Assembly: GCF_000155595.1 (NCBI RefSeq)
Contig: NZ_DS989904.1
Location: forward strand, 566,477-630,476
Source of the DNA: Synechococcus sp. PCC 7335
Lineage (GTDB): Bacteria; Cyanobacteriota; Cyanobacteriia; Phormidesmidales; Phormidesmidaceae
DNA length: 64,000 nt
Direction: 5' to 3'
Shown: positions 37,471 through 46,561 of the stretch, in pieces
Layout of the letters: every line of letters starts with the position of its first letter
Numbering within the stretch: the first letter of the stretch is position 1
Notes under the pieces: generated by a model
Told to the model about the DNA's origin: nothing
Database searches by the model: none
What the model saw: only the letters and a program-made list of their open reading frames with translations
Position numbers and translations under genes: made by a program

Positions 37471-39282
37471 ATGCGATCTCATCTGGGAAAGGCGCTGACA
37501 GCACGCCCAGCCTTGCGTCGAACCAAAATCGTCGCAACCATAGGCCCTGCCACCCAGGACCCTGACACACTTAGAGCAATTATCGAGGCAGGCGCAACGA
37601 CCCTTCGGTTAAATTTCTCGCACGGTGACAAAGAGAACCACCGTCAAAACATTCAGCTAATCCGTCAAATTTCCTTTAAGTTGCAGCAGCCAGTAGGCAT
37701 CTTACAGGATCTTCAGGGACCCAAAATTCGCCTAGGGCAATTCGAAGAGGGAGCTATTTGGTTATCTAAAGGAGATAGCTTTATTCTTACTAGTCGCAAA
37801 ATTCCAGGCACTCAAACTGAGAGCTCGGTCACCTATGAGCCGCTAGTCGAAGAAGTTCCAGAAGGCGCAACTATCTTGCTTGATGATGGCAAAGTAGAGA
37901 TGAAGGTAGTTGGAAAAGACATCGCACAGCGCAACTTGAAGTGTGAGGTTGTCGTTGGTGGGAAGCTTTCAAATAGCAAAGGTGTCAACTTTCCGGGCGT
38001 TTATCTATCGATCAAGGCGCTCACCGAAAAGGATAAAGAAGATCTACAGTTTGGTCTAAATCAGAATGTGGACTGGGTAGCGCTGAGCTTTGTACGTAAT
38101 CCCCAAGACGTCTTAGAAATTAAAGAGATCATCCAAAGCTCTACGAATCGCCGGGTGCCGGTAATTGTAAAGATTGAAAAGCACGAAGCGATTGAGCAGA
38201 TGGACGCAATCCTGTCGCTCTCAGACGGGGTTATGGTGGCTCGGGGAGATCTCGGTGTAGAGCTGCCGGCTGAGGATGTGCCGATCTTGCAAAAGCGACT
38301 AATCGCAACAGCAAACCGATTGGGCATTCCGGTGATTACAGCTACTCAGATGCTAGATAGTATGGTAGAGAGCCCAAGGCCAACTAGGGCAGAAGTTTCG
38401 GATGTAGCAAATGCTATTTTTGACGGGACCGATGCGGTGATGCTTTCGAATGAAACAGCTGTCGGTGACTATCCAGTAGAAGCCGTTGCTACGATGGCAC
38501 GAATTGCGCTCCGGGCCGAACAAGAGCAACAAGTGCGCTCTATTGACGAATTTAACAAAAGTCATACGATTCCGAATGCGATTAGTCAGGCGGTAGGGCA
38601 GATTGCGGCTCAGCTAGATGCATCAGCCATCATGACACTGACTAGATCAGGCGCAACCGCACGTAACGTATCAAAGTTCCGACCACGAGCTCCCATTTTG
38701 GCGGTAACACCGCTAGTAGATGTTTCTCGGCAGCTTCAGGTAGTTTGGGGAGTGAATCCACTGCTAGTTGTTGATTTGCATTCTTCAGGGCAAACTTTCC
38801 AGGCGGCGATGAACGTAGCTCAAGAAGATGGATTGCTTAATGACGGCGATCTCGTGGTGATGACAGCAGGTACGCTACAGGGTGTTTCTGGGTCTACCGA
38901 CCTGATCAAAGTCGAGGTGGTAACAGCCGTGATTGGCTCTGGTCGAGGCGTTGGCGAAGGCTCCGTGAGCGGTCGAGCCCGCGTCGCCCACGATACAGCA
39001 GCAATCAAAGACTTTAATACGGGTGAGATTTTGGTGGTACCACGAACAAGTGCGGACTATGTCGATGCGATTCGTAGAGCAGGTGGCATCGTCACTGAGG
39101 ATGATAGCTTAACGAGCCATGCGGCGGTGTTGGGTCTGCGACTAGGAATTCCGGTAATTGTCGGGGTAAATAGGGCCACCGAGATCATCCGAAATGGCAC
39201 CATTGTGACGCTAGATGTAAGTAACGGAGTAGTTTGCTCTGGAACGTTCACCTCACCACAAGAAGAAGTCGCACTAGGTTAG
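37471..39282 (+). CDS. pyk: pyruvate kinase with C-terminal PEP-utiliser-like domain
   Basis: Pyruvate kinase makes pyruvate and ATP from PEP. The 603-residue product has TKIVATIGPATQDPDTL, the substrate site FSHGDKENHR, the signature VIVKIEKHEAIEQMDAIL, and ITATQMLDSMVESPRPTRAE. After about residue 480 comes an extra domain with TEDDSLTSHAAVLGLRLG, the mobile phospho-His-like domain of PEP-utilising enzymes, as in Bacillus and several cyanobacteria. Length agrees with that two-domain form. Confidence 0.97.
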   Translation: MRSHLGKALTARPALRRTKIVATIGPATQDPDTLRAIIEAGATTLRLNFSHGDKENHRQNIQLIRQISFKLQQPVGILQDLQGPKIRLGQFEEGAIWLSKGDSFILTSRKIPGTQTESSVTYEPLVEEVPEGATILLDDGKVEMKVVGKDIAQRNLKCEVVVGGKLSNSKGVNFPGVYLSIKALTEKDKEDLQFGLNQNVDWVALSFVRNPQDVLEIKEIIQSSTNRRVPVIVKIEKHEAIEQMDAILSLSDGVMVARGDLGVELPAEDVPILQKRLIATANRLGIPVITATQMLDSMVESPRPTRAEVSDVANAIFDGTDAVMLSNETAVGDYPVEAVATMARIALRAEQEQQVRSIDEFNKSHTIPNAISQAVGQIAAQLDASAIMTLTRSGATARNVSKFRPRAPILAVTPLVDVSRQLQVVWGVNPLLVVDLHSSGQTFQAAMNVAQEDGLLNDGDLVVMTAGTLQGVSGSTDLIKVEVVTAVIGSGRGVGEGSVSGRARVAHDTAAIKDFNTGEILVVPRTSADYVDAIRRAGGIVTEDDSLTSHAAVLGLRLGIPVIVGVNRATEIIRNGTIVTLDVSNGVVCSGTFTSPQEEVALG

Positions 39283-39299
39283 CTAGCTGCCTTTTTTCA

Positions 39300-39370
39300 G
39301 CCTTCGTTTTGAGCCTTTACTGTCTTCGTTTTAAGGCCTTACTTGCCTTCGTTTTGAGGCCTTACTGGGA
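39300..39370. repeat. diverged tandem repeat downstream of pyk (about 23 bases, three copies)
   Basis: Three imperfect copies of a unit like CCTTCGTTTTGAGGCCTTAC follow the pyk stop codon, beginning near 39301, 39323 and 39345. No T-tract terminator is evident. Confidence 0.75.
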
Positions 39371-39444
39371 GAGCAATACTTCGAGACTTGCGTTGCAGTT
39401 CTACATAGGATTATCTAGACCACACTGACCATTAGCACGTTAAT

Positions 39445-39498
39445 CTCACGCTATGTCGTCCGGTCTATGTAGCTATCGACCGGACGACATGGCGTGAG
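39445..39498. repeat. 21-base inverted repeat (strong hairpin)
   Basis: Arms 39445-39465 and 39478-39498 are complementary over 21 bases with one G-U-type mismatch (core TGTCGTCCGGTC with GACCGGACGACA) around a 12-base loop. There is no T tract. The right arm ends where the IS4 transposase remnant begins to be readable, so it may be a terminal inverted repeat pair, a small mobile element or an unusual terminator for pyk. Confidence 0.85.
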
Positions 39499-39746
39499 GT
39501 GATGGTGAACAAATTCCTCAAATACGCTCATCCACAGATTTCTCAGGTTAAAGACACCCAGTGTAAGGAACCGTTGAACTTTTTTCGGCGGGACTCGAAC
39601 ACAATCGGCAGCGGTAGGGCTTCGACAAGCGTTTCTAATCGAACATCGCGACAGGTCTGCAGAACGGTCACCAACAGGCTCAGCAACAGATACTGACGAG
39701 CGCTGAGGTGAGACTTGAGCGGAGCTTGATAGCTTTGGAATATCAT
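39499..39746 (-). pseudogene. IS4-type transposase remnant, N-terminal fragment, frameshifted
   Basis: On the minus strand from an ATG at 39746 the frame reads MIFQSYQAPLKSHLSARQYL, LVTVLQTCRDVRLETLVEAL and PLPIVFESRRKK, typical of the start of cyanobacterial IS4-like transposases. Then the frame is lost; in another frame it continues QRFLTLGVFNLRNLW. One base missing from a six-T run (39580-39585) would join the two. Only about 80 residues remain; the catalytic part is absent. So this is a decayed insertion, not an active element. Confidence 0.72.
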
Positions 39747-40091
39747 CGGGTAGATAGGTGGAGTTCGCAAAACTAGCCTATCTTTTCTTCTATCTGGGCT
39801 GTTCACGCTTTACTGACACTGGATTGTAGACGTTGTGTCACCCTTTCAGGCTCAACTAATAAAATCCAACATCCAATTCACGATTGAAAAACCGACTGTC
39901 TATGTCAATTCTTCAGTCACGCTATAGGCAAAAGTGGTATAAGAACAGGCGATATAAAGTAAAAACAGAAGCAGAATTACGAACTATCTGCGATCGCGCC
40001 ATATCAACCGTTCATAGAATCACCCCGATGGGTATCCCCTTCTACTAGCCAAATCGTTCATCTTTAACATCAGTTTAAGAGGAATCGATAC
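39747..40091. other. intergenic region before an unrecognised gene
   Basis: About 345 bases after the transposase remnant. I see no gene, hairpin or repeat. It presumably carries the promoter of the gene at 40092. Confidence 0.45.
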
Positions 40092-40835
40092 ATGCTACTT
40101 TCGACATTTGAACTACTGCTAAAGCCAATTACACCCAACCCAGGCACCGTTGCCGGATCGGATCGCGGCATTCTTCAAGGTTACTTTTTGAACGTTGCCA
40201 ACCCAACCAACCGTAATTTGCGAATCCGTCTGAGATTCAATGCGACGACTCCATCAATTAATCCAGCAGAACTTCTAGACATACTAGACACAGGAGGTAC
40301 CAATAATTTTGCCGGAAGTTTAGTTGCGGATGGGCCTAATCGATTTAGATATGATTTTTCACTGAGCGCTGGCGACACAGGCTTATTCATTTTACAGCCC
40401 GATATTCTCAATCTCGATCCAGCAACAGATCAAGTAGAAGTCAGAGGCTTTGTCGAAGTCTTTATTGTCGTTCCCTTCTTTTTTGGAAATCCTGCTTCGC
40501 TACTCTTGACGCCTGAGCATCGCGGAACATTCTTACCCTCCCCTGGTGGGAATGGAGAATTTGATCAGCTAGCCGTGTCTTTGCCTACCTCCACGGGCGC
40601 CAGTCTCATGGAAGTTGACGTTATCTTTGATCCTCCTATCCCTCATATTCCCCTTCCAAATCCTATCCCTATCCCCCTTCCAAATCCTACTACCGTCTCG
40701 CCTACAGCATCTGGTCTGGCTGATAGCAACGGCGCTGACAGAGCATCTGTACAGGCAGACTTGCCACAAATTTTGAACGCAATGGCAGAGAGAATCGAAT
40801 CTATCGAAAATGGCCTGGCGGTCAGTCAAAGCTAG
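40092..40835 (+). CDS. hypothetical protein with beta-rich body and proline repeat
   Basis: I do not recognise this 247-residue protein. Residues about 1-175 look like a beta-sandwich (NRNLRIRLRFNATTPSINPA, NRFRYDFSLSAGDTGLFIL, VEVRGFVEVFIVVPFFFGN). Then a short proline repeat PHIPLPNPIPIPLPNP (about residues 182-197) and a helical end (LPQILNAMAERIESIENGL). There is no signal peptide or lipobox. Its own terminator follows. It lies between the IS remnant and a DUF1350 gene, so it may be an acquired gene. Confidence 0.7.
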   Translation: MLLSTFELLLKPITPNPGTVAGSDRGILQGYFLNVANPTNRNLRIRLRFNATTPSINPAELLDILDTGGTNNFAGSLVADGPNRFRYDFSLSAGDTGLFILQPDILNLDPATDQVEVRGFVEVFIVVPFFFGNPASLLLTPEHRGTFLPSPGGNGEFDQLAVSLPTSTGASLMEVDVIFDPPIPHIPLPNPIPIPLPNPTTVSPTASGLADSNGADRASVQADLPQILNAMAERIESIENGLAVSQS

Positions 40836-40908
40836 ATTTGAGATGACGTAGCTCGTACTCAATCTATTACTGACTATCTGTTCTAAAGAGAACCGTGATA
40901 GCAGGGTG

Positions 40909-40943
40909 AGGAATATCTTTCCTAGCAACTGAGAGATATTCCT
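40909..40943 (+). terminator. probable terminator after the gene at 40092
   Basis: AGGAATATCT (40909-40918) pairs with AGATATTCCT (40934-40943) around a 15-base loop that can extend the stem by two further pairs. Only a short T-rich stretch follows. Confidence 0.5.
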
Positions 40944-40979
40944 TATCTTCTGCTACGCAAAGTTATAGAAGCTAGGACT

Positions 40980-41870
40980 ATGAAAGATTCAATAGCTACG
41001 AAACCCTTCAAGTTTCGTTTTTTTCCAACTAGGTTTACCTGGGCGGCTATCCATCCTCGACCGATTGGCGTTGTTTACTTCATTGGAGGTGCTTTCTTCG
41101 GCTCTTTCCCAACGCTGTTCTACCGTTTTCTACTGAAAAGTCTCTTCTATAGGGGCTATACAGTTATCGCGCTACCCTTCAGGTTTTCGCTCCGCCACTG
41201 GTCGATTGCATTGAGCCTACTTGAAAATCAGGATGATATTCGTAGAGAGATCCAGGAAGAAGCTCAAAAGCAAGGATTTGAAACTGTGTTGTACGAGCAG
41301 GAAGCCAAAATCAACACTGCAAAGATAAAGGAGTATTGGATGGGCCATAGTTTAGGATGCAAATACATTGCCCTGATGGAGCTGCTGACTGACTTTGAGA
41401 TCTTTGATAAGCAGAACGCCTTGATTCAATGCTTAGGACCTCAGCAGGCTGAACGGATCAGCACTCAGATCGATAAGTCGTCTCTAGCATCTATATCGCT
41501 ATATAACCAACCTTCTATTCTATTAGACCCAGTAATTTCTGATTTGGACAGTGCCGTTCCAATTAAGCCTTTGCAGCGATTGCTTAGTCGTCTGATTCAA
41601 GTTTTGCCCTCCAGACAAGAGACTTTCTGCCTGGTCAGAAACTCGAATTTATTCGCACTGACGTCTATCATTGCATTCAACAGCCGAGTTGCTGAAGATT
41701 CAATCGTCAAGTTAAAACAGATTTTGAAGAAGACTTTACTTGATTTTCGTAGCGTCCCAGTTGAAAAATCGCGACTCGGCAATCACCTAGCGCCTCTAGG
41801 AGTAAGCTCTGGTAATCAGGCTATTGTAGAAGCTGTCTATGATGAGCTAGAAAAGAGTCGTAAGAGATAG
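40980..41870 (+). CDS. DUF1350 family protein (alpha/beta-hydrolase-like)
   Basis: The 296-residue product fits DUF1350, a family shared by cyanobacteria and plant plastids. Key features are IGVVYFIGGAFFGSFPTLFY, YTVIALPFRFSLRHW and the nucleophile-elbow motif WMGHSLGCKYIALME, where Ser would be the nucleophile of an alpha/beta-hydrolase. No signal peptide. Function unknown; a lipid or pigment hydrolase is possible but not shown. Confidence 0.85.
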   Translation: MKDSIATKPFKFRFFPTRFTWAAIHPRPIGVVYFIGGAFFGSFPTLFYRFLLKSLFYRGYTVIALPFRFSLRHWSIALSLLENQDDIRREIQEEAQKQGFETVLYEQEAKINTAKIKEYWMGHSLGCKYIALMELLTDFEIFDKQNALIQCLGPQQAERISTQIDKSSLASISLYNQPSILLDPVISDLDSAVPIKPLQRLLSRLIQVLPSRQETFCLVRNSNLFALTSIIAFNSRVAEDSIVKLKQILKKTLLDFRSVPVEKSRLGNHLAPLGVSSGNQAIVEAVYDELEKSRKR

Positions 41871-41912
41871 ATAGCCTAAATATTGAGCTATGGCAATCCG
41901 CTGGTGCACTAT

Positions 41913-41939
41913 CCGCTAATGCATTAGACGCATTAGTGG
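41913..41939 (+). terminator. hairpin downstream of the DUF1350 gene
   Basis: CCGCTAATGC (41913-41922) and GCATTAGTGG (41930-41939) form a 10-pair stem with one G-T pair and a 7-base loop. No strong T tract, so this is a weak terminator candidate. Confidence 0.4.
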
Positions 41940-42054
41940 AGTGATTACACATAGCGCTACACGAGACAAAGAATATAGCCCAGATATGGCTCAAGCTAAT
42001 GCGTAGGTGGCTATAGATGGCGAACGCCATAGTTAAGCGCGCAGCGAAGTCACT

Positions 42055-42537
42055 ATGTCCCTTTCAACTCCCTGTAGGATTCAACAGCTTACTTCTAGTG
42101 ACCTATCAACGATGGACGCGCTGCTAGCCCTTTTCGGCAAGGTCTTTGCAGAAGCAGCCTATGTCGATAAACACCCAAGCGCTGACTACATGCGTCGGTT
42201 ACTTGAAAGTGACTACTTCATAGCGTTGGTTGCATTCAAGAACAAGAAGGTAGTAGGTGGTATTGCAGCTTACGAATTGAGAAAGTATGAACAAGAGCGC
42301 AGCGAGATTTATCTATATGACTTGGCCGTCGCAGCAGCTCATCGACGCGAAGGCATCGCAACAGCCTTGATTGAAGAACTGAGAAAGATAGCAGTTATAC
42401 GCGGCGCTAGTGTGATATTTGTCCAAGCCGATACTAGTGTTGAGGATGAGCCAGCGATTGCACTCTACACAAAACTCGGCACCAAAGAAGAAGTTCTACA
42501 CTTTGACATTGCCGTCGAGAACGAACGTTCTACATAG
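42055..42537 (+). CDS. GNAT acetyltransferase of the AAC(3)-I type
   Basis: The 160-residue product is a GNAT-fold acetyltransferase whose whole length matches the pattern of aminoglycoside 3-N-acetyltransferase I enzymes: ALLALFGKVFAEAAYVDKHP, RSEIYLYDLAVAAAHRREGI, the acetyl-CoA loop RREGIATALIEEL, FVQADTSVEDEPAIALYTKL and EEVLHFDIAV. The true substrate is unknown; chromosomal homologues exist in environmental bacteria. It lies alone, between a hairpin and a 21-base tandem repeat. The start ATG has no strong ribosome binding site. Confidence 0.85.
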   Translation: MSLSTPCRIQQLTSSDLSTMDALLALFGKVFAEAAYVDKHPSADYMRRLLESDYFIALVAFKNKKVVGGIAAYELRKYEQERSEIYLYDLAVAAAHRREGIATALIEELRKIAVIRGASVIFVQADTSVEDEPAIALYTKLGTKEEVLHFDIAVENERST

Positions 42538-42570
42538 TTACACCTCTAGTGCCTAGTTACCTCTATTGCC

Positions 42571-42612
42571 TAGCCGCCTATAGTTACCCGCTAGCCGCCT
42601 ATAGTTACCCGC
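42571..42612. repeat. 21-base tandem repeat, two perfect copies
   Basis: A 21-base unit starting TAGCCGCCTATAGTTACCCG occurs at 42571-42591 and 42592-42612 in the gap between the convergent acetyltransferase and carbonic anhydrase genes. A less exact related piece precedes it. Confidence 0.9.
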
Positions 42613-42614
42613 TG

Positions 42615-43352
42615 TTATTGGTTGTAGAAAGCAGGAGAGCCCCTGAAGATACGATCGCGTTGCCCTTGAGAAAGCCGAGAAGACCCGCTGGCTTGATAAG
42701 CTACTGGAATGTCTTGAATGTCTTCGTTGGTCGAACTCGATAGCGGCATAAACGAGTGATTCGCCCGGTCGTAGGTCAGAACAGAGCCGTCGACAATGTT
42801 GTAGATCCAACCGTGGAGCTGAACTTCACCTCTATGGAGATGCGATCGCACCGAAGGATATGTCTTCAAATTATCAATTTGTGTCAGCACATTTTCTGCG
42901 ACCAAAGTTGAGAGCTTCTCAGCTTTTGGTAGATAACCGTAGTGCTCTTCTACTAGCTCACGGGTTGCTTCCGTATGCTTTAGCCAGTTGTAGACTAGCG
43001 GCATTGTCGTTTCTAGCTCGCCTACTTGCAGTAAGCCTTTCATTGCTCCACAAGTTGTGTGTCCACAGACCACAATGTGCTGAATGTCTAGAGACTTGAT
43101 GGCATATTCAATCGTTGCTCCTTCGCCGCCATTAGTAGAACCGTAAGGGGGAATAATATTACCCGCATTGCGAATCACAAATAAATCACCTAAATCTGAC
43201 TGAGTAATCAACTCTGGCTGAACACGAGAATCAGAGCAGGTGATAAATAGAACGCGAGGATGCTGACCACGAGCTAGCTCTTGCAGCAGCTCTTTATGTT
43301 CTGGAACGTAATTGCTCTGAAACTCGCGTAGTCCTTTGATTAAATCCTTCAT
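42615..43352 (-). CDS. ccaA: beta-carbonic anhydrase, CcaA/IcfA-type
   Basis: Interconverts bicarbonate and CO2; CcaA works inside the carboxysome to feed Rubisco. The 245-residue product has zinc and active-site motifs CSDSRVQPELI and VVCGHTTCGAMKGLL, and DLFVIRNAGNIIPPYGSTNG. A C-terminal extension ends SQGQRDRIFRGS, like the CcaA tail of Synechocystis (memory), which supports the carboxysomal type. It is somewhat shorter than that protein because the linker before the tail is reduced. Confidence 0.92.
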   Translation of the reverse strand: MKDLIKGLREFQSNYVPEHKELLQELARGQHPRVLFITCSDSRVQPELITQSDLGDLFVIRNAGNIIPPYGSTNGGEGATIEYAIKSLDIQHIVVCGHTTCGAMKGLLQVGELETTMPLVYNWLKHTEATRELVEEHYGYLPKAEKLSTLVAENVLTQIDNLKTYPSVRSHLHRGEVQLHGWIYNIVDGSVLTYDRANHSFMPLSSSTNEDIQDIPVAYQASGSSRLSQGQRDRIFRGSPAFYNQ

Positions 43353-43460
43353 TGCACTTTTCTCTATCTCTGGTGTCTATACTCTCACGACGTTAGAGTT
43401 TTGAAAGATTGTAGAGGCAAAAACCCAATACCTAGTTCGAAGAAAGCTAGGATGATCAGG

Positions 43461-44528
43461 CTATGGGCGTAGAACAGGCGTATTGAAATCGATGACCGCT
43501 TGGGCGGCGCGGGCTGCTTCGGCGGCGATCGCCTGGTTGGTCTCATCTAGAAGTTGCCAAATTGCCTGCAGCAGCTCATCCGTTCCTTGACGACTTACCG
43601 CCGAAATTCGAAACACCTTCTCACCGGTAAGTAAAGAAAGCCTAGACGCAATCTCGTCTATCTCTTCGTCTAGAAGCGCGTCTACTTTATTGATCGCCAA
43701 AATCTGAGGCCGACCAACAAGCCCTCTTCCGTATGCATTTAGCTCCTGCTGAATCGTCTGATAGTCGCTCACCGGATCTAGAGCCGTCCCATCGACTAAG
43801 TGCAGCAATAGCTTCGTTCGTTCAATATGACGTAGAAAGTCGTGACCTAGGCCTTGCCCCTCATGGGCACCTTCTATTAGTCCGGGAATATCAGCAAAAA
43901 CAGTCCCATCGCCAGTGGGTTTACGAACAACACCTAGGTTTGGAACGAGCGTAGTAAATGGATAGTCAGCGACCTTGGGCTTCGCCGCTGAAAGGGTTGA
44001 TATCAGTGTCGATTTACCTGCATTCGGCAATCCAATAATGCCGACTTCTGCCAATAGCTTCAGCTCTAGACGCACGCGCCGAATCATACCGCCGATGCCG
44101 CGCTGAGACATCTCAGGTGCACGATTTCGATTGCTCAAAAAATGCTTATTACCAAGGCCACCTTTCCCACCAGGGGCAATCACCAGCGACTGATTGGGCT
44201 CAGTCAAATCACCAATCAGCTCACCCGTATCTAAGTCGAATGCCAAAGTACCACAGGGCACTTCAACAATTAAATCCTCGCCATTCGCGCCAGTTCTGTT
44301 CTTGGGTCCCCCTTTTTCGCCATCTTTTGCTTTGAAACGGTGTGCATAGCGAAAGTCTAATAGGGTTTGTAGGTTGGTATTGGTCGCAAGTATGACTGAG
44401 CCGCCTTTACCACCCGTGCCTCCGGAAGGACCTCCAGCAGGCACATATTTCTCTCTTCTAAAGGCAGTTAAACCGTCACCACCGGTTCCACCCTCTACTT
44501 CGATTTCGGCCTGGTCAATAAATTGCAT
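43461..44528 (-). CDS. obgE: GTPase ObgE/CgtA
   Basis: Obg is a GTPase acting in large-subunit maturation and stress control. The 355-residue product has the glycine-rich Obg domain ([37 protein letters not shown]), then the G domain with [40 protein letters not shown] and NKVD. I chose the ATG at 44528 since [14 protein letters not shown] is the family start; the frame runs 29 codons further upstream. No TGS domain follows. Confidence 0.96.
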   Translation of the reverse strand: MQFIDQAEIEVEGGTGGDGLTAFRREKYVPAGGPSGGTGGKGGSVILATNTNLQTLLDFRYAHRFKAKDGEKGGPKNRTGANGEDLIVEVPCGTLAFDLDTGELIGDLTEPNQSLVIAPGGKGGLGNKHFLSNRNRAPEMSQRGIGGMIRRVRLELKLLAEVGIIGLPNAGKSTLISTLSAAKPKVADYPFTTLVPNLGVVRKPTGDGTVFADIPGLIEGAHEGQGLGHDFLRHIERTKLLLHLVDGTALDPVSDYQTIQQELNAYGRGLVGRPQILAINKVDALLDEEIDEIASRLSLLTGEKVFRISAVSRQGTDELLQAIWQLLDETNQAIAAEAARAAQAVIDFNTPVLRP

Positions 44529-44670
44529 AGATAAAGAAGAGAAGCGATATATTCTAGAGCACTTACTGCGGAGCGCTGTAGTGGAGTGACTGTGGAGCGC
44601 TGTAGTGAGAGGCATCTAATTGTAGGGCATTCATTTTAACCTGATTTTCCTCATGCCCTTAGGGTCTGGA

Positions 44671-45141
44671 TCATAAAGCAGCGATCGCATCCTTGATTCG
44701 ATCTAAGAGTTCCGCGTCTTCACGGTGAGCGGCTGTCATCTGATTAAACGCTCTAGGTGTGAGATCATTCTCCTCGGCCATCTGACTGGCACTATTGCAA
44801 AAAGCCAATAGCACATCGCGTAGCTCAACTCTGCTATCTCTTGGGATATCGGGCATGTCAGCTAAACGAGTGCTGGTACAGCTAAGTGGGGTTTCTACGA
44901 TGCTAAGTTCGCCCTCAGCGTTCGTTAAGATATTGCTGGCTAGCTCATAGGCCTCAAGCCGTTCGGTTTCAATACTGGCTGCCGCACGAGCGTAGTTGGC
45001 GACTTCGTCATCGCTGTAGGACTGGGCGTAGGCAGCAGGAATATCTCTGTCAGCTAGAAGAAAACCAATTTGGCTCAACGTTAGTGTGCCAAAGGCAAGT
45101 GCTAACCAGGTTCGGCGAAGGCGAAGCCACGTCAAAGTCAT
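44671..45141 (-). CDS. DUF4168 family secreted protein
   Basis: The 156-residue product has a signal peptide (TWLALAFGTLTLSQIGFLLA, cleavage probably after AYAQ), then a helical domain of the DUF4168 type: YSDDEVANYARAAASIETER and EENDLTPRAFNQMTAAHRED. Such proteins are usual in cyanobacterial periplasm; function unknown. It lies alone between obgE and holA. Confidence 0.82.
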   Translation of the reverse strand: MTLTWLRLRRTWLALAFGTLTLSQIGFLLADRDIPAAYAQSYSDDEVANYARAAASIETERLEAYELASNILTNAEGELSIVETPLSCTSTRLADMPDIPRDSRVELRDVLLAFCNSASQMAEENDLTPRAFNQMTAAHREDAELLDRIKDAIAAL

Positions 45142-45350
45142 GGTGAGTTCAATTCCTTTTCATACTTTAGTTTGTCTATCAATTCTGCACTTGGCTTGAC
45201 CCATTACCTAGAGCTACGCTCCTTACTAGATAGAACTAAGGGCTTCGCAATCTGGTAAATCCTTAACCAGATTGATACATAAAAGAAGCGTTCCAATCGG
45301 ATTAAGAGAGGTCGAATATATTGATATTACAGCCAGTAATAGGGTTAAGA

Positions 45351-46346
45351 CTATGCACCAAAGCAGGCTGCAATTTCAATCACTTTAGTCTGCAAGGTGA
45401 TCTGCTCGGGTGCGCCGCGCTTTAAGCTAAATTCCAAACCCAGCAGCAGTGACAAGGCTTTTTCAAACTGGGAAGGTGCGCAGCCTCGAACCTGTTTTTG
45501 CAAAATGTAGACTCGCCGGGGGTTGTTGATTTCTGCTGCCCTTGCGATCGCCTTCACATCTATTTCCCCTTGTTGTGCCAGCAAACTCACCCACAGCCAC
45601 CGCCGAAACTGACCTACAAGCGTTGCAACTACCTTTAGCGCAGGCTCATTATTGGCCAGCAGATCTGTGGCTAGTCCTAGCGCCTGATCGGTTTGCCCTG
45701 CGATCAAAGACTCTGCCAACTGAAAACTCGTCTGGGTGCTCACCGCTACTAGCCGAGTAATCACTTCTGGCGGCAGAGGATCCGTCTTCACCTGCCCCAG
45801 AGAACTCCAATACACGCTTAGCTTTTCTAGTTCGTTGTATAGTCTGCGGGTGTCGGCACCCACGGCTTCGGCTAAGAGCGCTGCGGATTCTGGCTTTAGG
45901 CGCAGATGCATTTCTTGGGCAACTCGCCGCACTTGGCTAATTAGCTGATCGGTTTGCCAGGGCGCGATTGGCAAAAACTCGCGCATGTCCGCATGTTTCC
46001 TTAACAACTTTGTCGATTTCAACCGACCGTCTGGCTTACTTGAACTGGTCAGCAGCAGCACTGTCGACTCTGGCACCAAAGGCAAGGTCCGCACCATTTC
46101 TGCTAGGGTCGACTCTGAACAGCGCTGGGCCACAGGAGTATCTACTAGCCAAACGAAGCGCTGACCCTCACCAAAAGGAGGTGTCATTGCCTGGTTTAGA
46201 CCCTGAATCGCAGCGTCAGCAGCATCGGGCGAGATACGGTCATAATTAAAAGTGGCCCAGGCCGGAGCTAACGTGCGATCGCGTAGATTCTCCACCGCCT
46301 GCTTCAGCCGAAACTCATCCTCACCCCAGAAGAAGTAGATCGGCAT
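45351..46346 (-). CDS. holA: DNA polymerase III subunit delta
   Basis: Delta opens the beta clamp as part of the clamp loader. The 331-residue product begins MPIYFFWGEDEFRLKQAVEN and has the WATFNYDRISPDAADAAI segment, a central AAA-like region (STVLLLTSSSKPDGRLKSTK) and a helical C-terminal collar (LLANNEPALKVVATLVGQFR, KQVRGCAPSQFEKALSLLLG). Length is normal for HolA. Confidence 0.93.
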   Translation of the reverse strand: MPIYFFWGEDEFRLKQAVENLRDRTLAPAWATFNYDRISPDAADAAIQGLNQAMTPPFGEGQRFVWLVDTPVAQRCSESTLAEMVRTLPLVPESTVLLLTSSSKPDGRLKSTKLLRKHADMREFLPIAPWQTDQLISQVRRVAQEMHLRLKPESAALLAEAVGADTRRLYNELEKLSVYWSSLGQVKTDPLPPEVITRLVAVSTQTSFQLAESLIAGQTDQALGLATDLLANNEPALKVVATLVGQFRRWLWVSLLAQQGEIDVKAIARAAEINNPRRVYILQKQVRGCAPSQFEKALSLLLGLEFSLKRGAPEQITLQTKVIEIAACFGA

Positions 46347-46561
46347 AGTTCATCGGCTCCTTCTAGGAAATAGGTTCAATGTAAAGGTTCAATGTAGATA
46401 GGTTCAATCGACGATGTCGCTCGGAGCTTTAATTCTGCAAACAGACTGAAGTACTTCCTTACTACTTCCAAAAAGCTCTGTCAAGAGACATATACATTTA
46501 TTAAAAACTTACGTTACAATTATTTACACAGACATAACACAAACACATTGGAGGCATCACC

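Noticed and set aside
37234-37482. Minus-strand frame of 82 codons before pyk
   Set aside because: Its start overlaps the pyk start codon and it lies in the promoter region; nothing in its sequence resembles a known protein. It could be a small real gene, but I cannot support it.
39580-39600. Sequence resembling a tRNA T-arm (TTCGAGTCCCGCCG on the minus strand)
   Set aside because: It encodes the FESRR motif of the transposase remnant, and no acceptor stem or anticodon arm surrounds it.
39499-39696. Plus-strand frame of 65 codons
   Set aside because: It is the antisense of the IS4 remnant.
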